From NCBI GenBank assembly GCA_009782665.1, contig WRIP01000107.1, forward strand, positions 1-5,280: DNA of 5,280 bases. The letters are read 5' to 3'. Of the stretch, positions 1-5,280 are shown piece after piece. This DNA comes from Oscillospiraceae bacterium. GTDB lineage: Bacteria; Bacillota; Clostridia; Oscillospirales; Ruminococcaceae. The position numbers and the translations under genes were made by a program. How positions within the stretch are numbered: the stretch's first letter is position 1; every line of letters starts with the position of its first letter. The notes below the pieces were generated by a model, which was given only the letters and a program-made list of their open reading frames with translations, was not told the DNA's origin and did no database searches.

Positions 1-3000
1 CAACTCAACAGTTCCGGCAGTGGTTACAGCAGTAGGTTTTACGCTGCGTATGATAGCGGAGACCCGAATACCGATCTGCTTACAACGTTTATCCAAGATA
101 ATGGTGACGGAACCTCCACCATTTCGGTGTTTCTCAGTGATTTGAACCAGATCACGGGACCGCCATCCAGTCCTCCGAATGTAACTCAAACCTACTGGGT
201 TGGACCTCCTGACACTGTGACCGATCCCTCGATAGCAGAGTGGTGGAAGCCTGAGAACCGTCATCCGAGTAGTTCCATCTTCATATACTATCAGATGAAG
301 ATAATCGATACCGTAATTAACCAAGAAGTTCAAGGTTCGGTAATTAATTCCGCTTCAATGTTTGGTTTTACCAGTGGTACAACCACGCTCTATGATCGTT
401 TTGCTGTCGATAAGAATATGGCACGAGAGGATGAGAACAAAGTACATATCGAAATCGGTATTAATCCACTCGGTGTGGCTTTAGCCAACGGACCTCCCAA
501 TAAGGATGAAAACGGGCTCATTTCGATGATAGATCAAATGAGTACATCCTTAGCACCCTACCGCAGCTCGATTCAATTCTATGCTAAGATGAACGGCAGT
601 AACTACTATACCCCTGTAGTCGCTGACTTAGAAGTGAGTGATGCCTGGACCTATGTTTTTGATGATGTAAACAACATCATTACATTCAAAATTCCGGATG
701 AAACACCGATAATTCTAACCTACAATGCATTGGTCAAGGGTGAAGCAGGTGCTCCTATTCCGATTGTAAACACAGTTAATTTATTCGGTGAGTATACTTC
801 TGAAGTTGAAGATATATTCACCGTCACCAGAGCTAAAGGTGAAGCACAAGGTCAAAGAACAGTCCTAACTGTATTCAAGGTGGATGGTCATAACCATCTA
901 CCGTTAGAAGGGGTTGTGTTCGCACTTTATGTGAATGCTTATGAACACGATGTACACAGGCCATCCTCCGGCAGTTTACTCGACGAAATCACAATAGATG
1001 TTGGTGGAGTACCGACCAAGTTCTGGTATATTGCCGGCGGTGTTGAGTCTACTTCCGAACATGGCGTGATTATGTTTGATTCTATGTATTTAGTGCCGGA
1101 ACCTGAAGAGGATCAGATCTATCTATTAGTAGAGGTTGCAGCACCACAGTATTATACAGATCAGGTGGGAGCACAAACACTGTTTTCATTCATTGATCTG
1201 ACTTCCATTGACGGTAGTATTAATCAAATCTCTGATAATATCACCATCGAGAACAACCTTAATGAATATATCTCCTGCGAGGTATATAAGGATACCATCA
1301 AGCTCACAAGTGCAGCCTATCGCAGTCTGCCTAACCAGGAAGGTTTCTATAACGTAGGACTGGAGGATGAAAGATATCGTTATGACGTAGCCTTCCGTTC
1401 AACCTCGAATATCCCGGCTGATGAGTTTGTGCTGGATGACCCACTCGAGAATATAGGGAAACTGAATCAGGTATACCTAGAAGAGCTCTGGACCCCGATT
1501 GTATTTGGAGATGAGGATGGCTTATTCAATGTCTGGTTCAAGACGAATACTACCAGCTCAACCTACCAACATCCTTCATTGAACAACACTAACGGAGCAT
1601 TCCCAAATACAGGTTATCGGCTTTGGAAAGAAAACCTTAGTACAGAAGTTCGGAATCACCTGAAGGTATCGGATTTGGGATTAGCTAAGGGTGAATACAT
1701 TACCGCACTCAGATTCGAATACGGTGCCATTGAAGTCGGATTCACCTGCATGAACTATGAACGAACCTCACAGAACGATGAACACCGCACGGCTTCTAAA
1801 GAAAGTGTTAATCTCGATTCATATAACAATGGTGAACTAGTCAGAATGTCACAATCATTTGTAGATTCATATATGTCGAACGGTGTATGTAATCTAATCT
1901 CAATATCTGCGAGCGAAAACCGCAATCTGTACAATGACCGGCAGACGTTTGACGGAATCATAATGCTAGCAACTGAACCGGCTTCGGTACAAAACAGCAT
2001 CAACGGTAACAATGTTGATTGGACACCCGACCCGTCTCGAACCGACTATTCCCCAGGTGCAGCAACTGCCGACAACCTCAAACCTGCTTCATATCTAGTA
2101 TCAGCTTCGGGAGTTATGGTAGGAAATCAAGAGATTGTATCTTCAGCAATAGCACGTATAGCTACCGTTAACCCGAACTCAACAAGTGCATCTGACCGAT
2201 ATTTCTATGATTACGATCACGATGCGGTGCTCACCAAGGTTATCCCGACGTTTACCGGAGAAATCACTGAACTAGATCCATATGATTTCTTCATTGAGGA
2301 TTCCTTTGTCGATAATGCAGCTAGAATGGGTATTGATTTGAGAAGCAGTGGAGGACGTGAGAGACTTCGCAACTTCTTGAGATACGGCAGATCATATACC
2401 GGTGATGATACTAATATTACCATCTGGATTGTAGGTCTGGTCGCCTCCGGTACCATCATATTGGTGCTGGTTGGTATAGTATTATTCAGAAAAAGAAAAA
2501 GACACGATAAGAAAGGTGTCGTCAAAGCCATTTCTCTTCTCGTAACCTTAATGCTCATTGCGTTACCACTTGGAAGCGTACAAGCAGCACCCGAAGATGA
2601 ACTCACCGATAATATCACCATGGAGTTCCGTTATACTGCGGGCAATGAAGCCGATCTCGATATACCTAGTACTCTTAATCAATTCGGTAGAGAATATGTA
2701 CTGGTCAGTCTATCTACACCAGTGCTCGAGGGCCTGCTCCCAATTACCAGAAACTACAGTTTCAGAATCGGTGGAGCGTTATCCCCTGCGGATTTAGCAT
2801 TAGTCGAAGATATGGGTATCGACCTCACACCGGTTGAAGCGGGATTTGAACGTAATGTCGATAGAGAAGTGGTTATCGATAAGCTGAGGACCAACGATGT
2901 ATCTGATCTACCAGAAAACATGGAGTTTGATGTATCATCAGCTACCTCAGCCAGTGGAACCCAAAAGGCAACCCTGGAACGTGCCGGTGTAAGCTTTGAA

Positions 3001-3762
3001 ATTAAACGATGGGAAGATAACGATCCTAGCAGTCTTCCGGAAGAATACGCTGCCACATTGATATTCAGAGGTGTTGAATCATATCTAGCAGTAATATACT
3101 ACATCGCGGATGTGACCTTTAGCAGTGCTGAGATCATAGATGAAGTTGAAAGCTACATCGTTACAGCAATATATGCTCCATTGGATGGTGGAGATATAGA
3201 CGAGTTTTATGAAGAGATTGATGACGGATTGCAATTCATTTCTCCGAATCAGAATTCATCTACTACACCTCCCACTGATTCTGAAGGTGATAATAATCCG
3301 ACTGCGAATATACCCGACAGTAACATCCCAACCATTAATATCGGGAATACCGAAATACCTCTCTGGGGTACAAGTGTAGATTATGTATGGTCATTGATGA
3401 ACCTTATACTGGCGATTGCAGGTACACTGCAGATTATCATTACAGTTATTAGAACTATAGCTGCCCGCAGTAATGCTTATGGGATTGATTTGTTAGCTCC
3501 TGAAGCTAAAGAAAAATCCAGACGTAAGAGACTCATCTGGGTACCTATTGCCATAGTATCATCAGTAGTTGGAATACTGTTGTTCGTATTGAATGAAGAT
3601 ATGTCCAAACAGATAATGGTACTGTTCGATTCATGGTCCATTGTATGTGGTGTGCTCTTTATCTTAGGTATTGTCGCTGCATCACTCGCTTTCAAACAGA
3701 ACAAGAATACCGGAAACGATGATACGTCAGATGTAAGAGGGTCCAATATCCTATATAACTAA
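1..3762 (+). CDS. Large membrane-anchored surface protein with SpaA/Cna-B-like domain; tandem fusion of two secreted modules (5'-partial)
   Basis: The frame is open from base 1, so the start lies upstream; 1253 codons are visible, ending at TAA 3760. A GTG at 127 has in-frame codons before it and is not taken as the start. Domains by window codon: about 95-265, a beta-rich region resembling isopeptide-forming pilin domains (Lys100; Asn257 in an Asn-Thr-Val-Asn block); about 286-420, a SpaA/Cna-B-like domain (Lys293 in FKVDG, Glu378 in LLVEVAAP, Asn418); 421-795, a large ectodomain that I recall next to SpaA domains in coriobacterial and clostridial proteins; 796-839, Thr-Gly-Asp-Asp, helix 809-829 and basic tail; 843-862, a second hydrophobic segment ending VQA/AP; 863-1080, a second ectodomain of unknown function; 1085-1120, a Pro/Asn/Ser-rich linker; helices at about 1126-1150, 1178-1197 and 1205-1230. 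Basic residues lie on the predicted inner side throughout. Likely role: adhesin or other cell-surface structural protein (inference). Substrate unknown. Followed by a hairpin 36 bases after the stop. Confidence 0.9.
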   Translation, partial: QLNSSGSGYSSRFYAAYDSGDPNTDLLTTFIQDNGDGTSTISVFLSDLNQITGPPSSPPNVTQTYWVGPPDTVTDPSIAEWWKPENRHPSSSIFIYYQMKIIDTVINQEVQGSVINSASMFGFTSGTTTLYDRFAVDKNMAREDENKVHIEIGINPLGVALANGPPNKDENGLISMIDQMSTSLAPYRSSIQFYAKMNGSNYYTPVVADLEVSDAWTYVFDDVNNIITFKIPDETPIILTYNALVKGEAGAPIPIVNTVNLFGEYTSEVEDIFTVTRAKGEAQGQRTVLTVFKVDGHNHLPLEGVVFALYVNAYEHDVHRPSSGSLLDEITIDVGGVPTKFWYIAGGVESTSEHGVIMFDSMYLVPEPEEDQIYLLVEVAAPQYYTDQVGAQTLFSFIDLTSIDGSINQISDNITIENNLNEYISCEVYKDTIKLTSAAYRSLPNQEGFYNVGLEDERYRYDVAFRSTSNIPADEFVLDDPLENIGKLNQVYLEELWTPIVFGDEDGLFNVWFKTNTTSSTYQHPSLNNTNGAFPNTGYRLWKENLSTEVRNHLKVSDLGLAKGEYITALRFEYGAIEVGFTCMNYERTSQNDEHRTASKESVNLDSYNNGELVRMSQSFVDSYMSNGVCNLISISASENRNLYNDRQTFDGIIMLATEPASVQNSINGNNVDWTPDPSRTDYSPGAATADNLKPASYLVSASGVMVGNQEIVSSAIARIATVNPNSTSASDRYFYDYDHDAVLTKVIPTFTGEITELDPYDFFIEDSFVDNAARMGIDLRSSGGRERLRNFLRYGRSYTGDDTNITIWIVGLVASGTIILVLVGIVLFRKRKRHDKKGVVKAISLLVTLMLIALPLGSVQAAPEDELTDNITMEFRYTAGNEADLDIPSTLNQFGREYVLVSLSTPVLEGLLPITRNYSFRIGGALSPADLALVEDMGIDLTPVEAGFERNVDREVVIDKLRTNDVSDLPENMEFDVSSATSASGTQKATLERAGVSFEIKRWEDNDPSSLPEEYAATLIFRGVESYLAVIYYIADVTFSSAEIIDEVESYIVTAIYAPLDGGDIDEFYEEIDDGLQFISPNQNSSTTPPTDSEGDNNPTANIPDSNIPTINIGNTEIPLWGTSVDYVWSLMNLILAIAGTLQIIITVIRTIAARSNAYGIDLLAPEAKEKSRRKRLIWVPIAIVSSVVGILLFVLNEDMSKQIMVLFDSWSIVCGVLFILGIVAASLAFKQNKNTGNDDTSDVRGSNILYN
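856..1260 (+). other. SpaA/Cna-B-like domain within the surface protein
   Basis: Codons about 286-420 show the usual landmarks of this fold. The first strand carries Lys293 in VFKVDG, followed by a PLEGVVFALY block (the common 'pLxGavFxLy' pattern). A Glu sits in LLVEVAAPQYY (Glu378; common pattern 'lvEtkAPxGY'), and the last strand ends in Asn418-Asn419. In the family, Lys and Asn form an intramolecular isopeptide bond catalysed by the acidic residue, which stiffens cell-surface stalks and pili. The three residues are present at the expected places, so bond formation is plausible, but this is inferred from motif position. The insert between the second strand and the Glu strand is longer than in minimal domains. 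Confidence 0.7.
2386..2592 (+). other. Fusion junction: sorting-signal-like segment followed directly by a signal-peptide-like segment
   Basis: Codons 796-829 read as a cell-wall sorting signal: YTGDDTNITIW, a 21-residue hydrophobic helix (809-829), then the basic tail RKRKRHDKKG (830-839). The expected Leu-Pro before the Thr-Gly is absent; Arg-Ser-Tyr stands there. With no stop codon the frame goes on as VVKAISLLVTLMLIALPLG, then Ser-Val-Gln-Ala before Ala-Pro-Glu-Asp. This is the n-, h- and c-region of a signal peptide, with a probable signal peptidase I site after codon 862. The only in-frame ATG nearby (2551) lies inside the hydrophobic core, too late to start a working signal peptide. 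In the continuous protein the two helices should form a hairpin with the basic loop in the cytoplasm. Confidence 0.75.
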
Positions 3763-3798
3763 ACCCTCGAACAAAAGAGTACAGAGAAAAACTCTAAG

Positions 3799-3825
3799 GG
3801 ATCGCTCCTTATCAAGGAGCGATCC
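3799..3825. terminator. Perfect 12-bp hairpin, probable terminator of the surface-protein gene (possibly bidirectional)
   Basis: GGATCGCTCCTT at 3799-3810 pairs perfectly with AAGGAGCGATCC at 3814-3825 across a three-base ATC loop. It begins 36 bases after the surface-protein stop codon, where a terminator is expected. On the + strand the tail (ATACTTCTAGG) is not a good T tract. On the - strand, TTTTT appears nine bases beyond the stem, within TTAGAGTTTTTCTC. It may therefore serve transcripts from either side of the convergent pair, or act with other factors. A plain structured 3' end that protects the mRNA is the alternative. Confidence 0.55.
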
Positions 3826-4144
3826 ATACTTCTAGGTATTAGTCATAGGTTTATCCTATTGGGGCAGGATTCTAATGCAGCCGGTTGCGGCGAAAAATAT
3901 CTGTCTGTTGACTGGTGACACTGGGATAATATCGTGACGAACAGGCGTTATATCAAGCGGGGAATGAAGTCAAAGCTCAATTACTGCACGGAACCATTCG
4001 AAATTAATACGGTGGATAAAACAGAGGAAAAAGAAAACATCCTCTATTGAGCAGACTAGTTTCGAAGAGGTGGCATAGATCATTATGAGTATAGAAGAGT
4101 GAAATTACTAGGTTCTCGATGTTTGAGTAAGACATCATCAGAAT

Positions 4145-4174
4145 TAACCGAGAGGTAGTATTTCCTCTCGGTTA
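4145..4174. other. 11-bp perfect inverted repeat (hairpin) in the convergent spacer
   Basis: TAACCGAGAGG at 4145-4155 pairs fully with CCTCTCGGTTA at 4164-4174 around an eight-base loop (TAGTATTT). No T tract follows on either strand (+ side CTGATTAG; - side ATTCTGATG), so an intrinsic terminator is not well supported. It lies about 150 bases beyond the kinase stop codon and could still be a 3'-end structure of the kinase mRNA. Its left arm overlaps the first copy of a duplicated 10-mer, which may matter for alternative pairing. Confidence 0.55.
4151..4160 (+). repeat. Direct repeat AGAGGTAGTA, copy 1
   Basis: The same ten bases recur at 4221-4230, exactly 70 bases downstream. This copy forms the end of the left arm and the start of the loop of the 11-bp hairpin at 4145-4174. 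Its GAGGTAG core (4152-4158) is also complementary to CTACCTC at 4243-4249. Confidence 0.5.
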
Positions 4175-4220
4175 CTGATTAGTCGCTGAAACCACCATCT
4201 AACAAAAGATAGGGGTTGCC

Positions 4221-4230
4221 AGAGGTAGTA
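4221..4230 (+). repeat. Direct repeat AGAGGTAGTA, copy 2
   Basis: Second copy of the 10-mer at 4151-4160. Its GAGGTAG core (4222-4228) can pair locally with CTACCTC at 4243-4249, giving a 7-bp stem with a 14-base loop. Copies 1 and 2 could therefore compete for the same partner. Confidence 0.5.
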
Positions 4231-4302
4231 ATTGAATAACACCTACCTCCTAGTCGAATAATATACAATCGGATCATGGATTGTACTCGAAACAGCTATA
4301 TG

Positions 4303-4324
4303 AAGGAAATACTAACTCCTTTTT
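4303..4324 (+). terminator. Weak + strand terminator-like stem with T5 tract
   Basis: AAGGA at 4303-4307 pairs with TCCTT at 4317-4321, and a TTTTT run spans 4320-4324, directly before the kinase stop codon at 4326-4328. The stem is only 5 bp and AT-rich, so termination would be inefficient. It matters only if the spacer is transcribed left to right. Read on the - strand the same stem follows the kinase stop codon but lacks a T tract. Confidence 0.25.
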
Positions 4325-4325
4325 G

Positions 4326-5280
4326 CTAACCATTAAAGGTAATCGTTACCTCGGTGCCTAAGCCTAATGTACTCTTCAGTGTCACATCCCAGTTGTAGAT
4401 GAAACATATATGTTTGACGATTGAAAGACCCAATCCGGTACCTCCGTTACGCGATGACCTGCTCTTTTCTACACGATAGAATCTCTCGAAGATACGTATT
4501 TGCTCATCGGAAGAAATCCCTATGCCGGTATCATGTATGAACAACCAGTTTTTGTTTCGCTCCGACTCCATAGTGATGGATATACTGCCATCCTGTTTAT
4601 TGTATCTCACGGCGTTTTCAATCAAGTTTTTTATCAGCTCATATAGGTGTTCGGGTTTTGCCGTGACAGAGGCATCACCGATAATATCGATAGAGAGGTT
4701 CTTTTCGGATATAGTCGTCTCAAGTGACGTAATTACCTCTGTTACAATCTCAGCTAGCGAGATTGTAACAGTATCAGATGGAGTTTGAGTGGATATCTCC
4801 AGTTCCGATAGTTTTAACATATCAGCAATCAATGATAACATTCTATCGGTTTCTCTGGATATTCCGCTTATGTATTTTTCAATTTTTTCGTCCTTGTTAT
4901 TTATCTGAGCCAACTCGTTAAACCCTTTAATTGATGTGAGAGGGGTTTTCAGTTCATGAGACGCATTAGCAAAAAACTCTTCACGCCGTCTAGAGGTTTC
5001 CTTTATCTCGTTGACATCGGTCAAGGTTACCATAACCAAATCAGAGTTAGATAGGCGTTTAATCGAAATGAAGTAAACCCGCCCTCTCAGTGTCAGTTCA
5101 AAAATCGCATTGGTATCGCTGCTTTGGCATTCTCTGACTGCATGACCCATATCATTGTTGTATGTCAGATAGTTGAGGTTTTCCCCTGTAATATCGGTCG
5201 ATACCCCGAAGATTGCCAGTGCTGCTGAATTTATAAGTTGGATACGATTCTGGTTGTTGACGATGATAAGACCTTCGCTG
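4326..5280 (-). CDS. PAS-containing sensor histidine kinase, PhoR/WalK-like (5'-partial)
   Basis: The frame is open to the right edge, giving 317 whole visible codons and ending at TAG (4328-4326). The Met codon at 5150 is not the start: the 43 codons before it are open and read as a PAS domain (EGLIIVNNQNRIQLINSAAL). By visible-codon number: PAS sensor about 2-90; HisKA dimerisation domain with phosphoacceptor His108 in ASHELKTPLTSIKGF; HATPase domain with N box Asn218/Asn222 (KNLIENAVRY), G1 box Asp250-Gly254 (DTGIGI), F box near 264 (FERFYRV) and G2 box about 279-284 (GGTGLGL). All catalytic motifs are intact and the C-terminus ends normally after the ATPase fold. It should autophosphorylate on His108 and pass the phosphate to a response regulator, probably encoded just upstream off-window. 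Membrane helices and any HAMP domain would also be off-window. The signal sensed cannot be told. Confidence 0.93.
   Translation of the reverse strand, partial: SEGLIIVNNQNRIQLINSAALAIFGVSTDITGENLNYLTYNNDMGHAVRECQSSDTNAIFELTLRGRVYFISIKRLSNSDLVMVTLTDVNEIKETSRRREEFFANASHELKTPLTSIKGFNELAQINNKDEKIEKYISGISRETDRMLSLIADMLKLSELEISTQTPSDTVTISLAEIVTEVITSLETTISEKNLSIDIIGDASVTAKPEHLYELIKNLIENAVRYNKQDGSISITMESERNKNWLFIHDTGIGISSDEQIRIFERFYRVEKSRSSRNGGTGLGLSIVKHICFIYNWDVTLKSTLGLGTEVTITFNG

Larger units (their letters stand above)
3763..4325. other. 563-base non-coding spacer between convergent genes, rich in inverted repeats
   Basis: No convincing protein-coding gene was found on either strand; frames are broken by frequent stops. 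Contents, left to right: the 12-bp hairpin at 3799-3825; a 5-bp stem ATAGG/CCTAT at 3845-3859; a GCCG/CGGC mini-stem at 3880-3891; a 28-codon frame at 3964-4050 that I do not trust; a 6-bp stem AGAGGA/TCCTCT at 4023-4045; an 11-bp hairpin at 4145-4174; a 10-bp direct repeat at 4151 and 4221; a 7-bp stem TACAATC/GATTGTA at 4264-4285; and a weak stem AAGGA/TCCTT with TTTTT at 4303-4324 on the + strand. No promoter with good -35 and -10 boxes at proper spacing was seen. No known RNA family was recognised. It could be a structured RNA, a decayed mobile element, or only long convergent 3' ends. Confidence 0.6.

Noticed and set aside
127..129. GTG codon at 127 as the start of the surface-protein gene
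   Set aside because: The same frame is open back to base 1 with protein-like sequence and no ribosome binding site precedes the GTG. A protein of this type also needs a signal peptide, which is not present here.
1233..1246. 14-base identity with 2608-2621 (GATAATATCACCAT)
   Set aside because: Both code for the short Asp-Asn-Ile-Thr block. The flanks do not match, so it is explained by chance and codon preference rather than domain duplication.
2551..2553. Internal ATG as start of a separate second protein
   Set aside because: It falls in the middle of the hydrophobic segment and leaves no basic n-region. There is also no ribosome binding site in front of it.
2217..2621. 134-codon open frame on the - strand opposite the surface-protein gene
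   Set aside because: It is a shadow of the coding strand: low-complexity Ser/Thr/Leu-rich product, no ribosome binding site, and it lies over well-supported domains. The same holds for minus-strand frames at 1755-2012, 2754-3056 and 3477-3746, and the plus-strand frame at 2558-2797.
3909..3930. TTGACT followed by GATAAT as a promoter
   Set aside because: The spacing between the two boxes is only about 11 bases, too short for a sigma-70/sigma-A promoter.
3875..3937. 20-codon frame starting at ATG 3875
   Set aside because: Very short, no ribosome binding site, and interrupted at TGA 3935 with no sign of a continued frame.
4522..4788. 88-codon + strand open frame opposite the kinase
   Set aside because: It overlaps the conserved ATPase and dimerisation domains antisense, and its product resembles no protein I know.
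5148..5150. Met codon at 5150 (- strand) as the kinase start
   Set aside because: The 43 codons upstream are open and encode the first half of a PAS domain, so the gene extends beyond the window.

Overview
The window holds the 3' end of a very large surface-protein gene on the + strand (1-3762, entering from the left edge). It also holds the 3' part of a sensor histidine kinase gene on the - strand (4326-5280, leaving at the right edge). The two genes converge on a 563-base non-coding stretch (3763-4325) rich in inverted repeats. No tRNA, rRNA, CRISPR array, insertion sequence or transposase was seen.

The likely source is a Gram-positive, probably gut or oral, bacterium of moderate GC content. 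The surface protein has a SpaA/Cna-B-type fold, a sorting-signal-like hydrophobic segment with a basic tail, and a C-terminal helix module ending in a Glu-Asp-Met-Ser turn. I associate that module, from memory, with surface proteins of Clostridia and Coriobacteria. The kinase has the Asn-Ala-Ser-His-Glu-Leu-Lys phosphoacceptor block common in Firmicutes PhoR/WalK-like enzymes. I cannot go below phylum level.

The main point of interest is the architecture of the surface protein. The reading frame runs through what looks like the end of one cell-wall protein (codons 1-839: extracellular domains, a Thr-Gly-Asp-Asp site, a membrane helix, a basic tail). It continues with no stop into what looks like the signal peptide and body of a second secreted protein (codons 840-1253: hydrophobic segment ending Val-Gln-Ala, an extracellular domain, three more helices). 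There is no in-frame start codon at the junction suitable for an independent second protein. The product therefore looks like a natural fusion whose two ectodomains are joined by a helical hairpin, possibly separated by signal peptidase.

The convergent spacer starts with a perfect 12-bp hairpin 36 bases after the surface-protein stop codon, probably a terminator. It also has an 11-bp hairpin and a duplicated 10-mer that can pair with a third site. It is long for a spacer between convergent genes and could encode a structured RNA, but I recognise no known RNA class. The kinase probably forms a two-component system with a regulator lying off-window. Nothing here ties it functionally to the surface protein.
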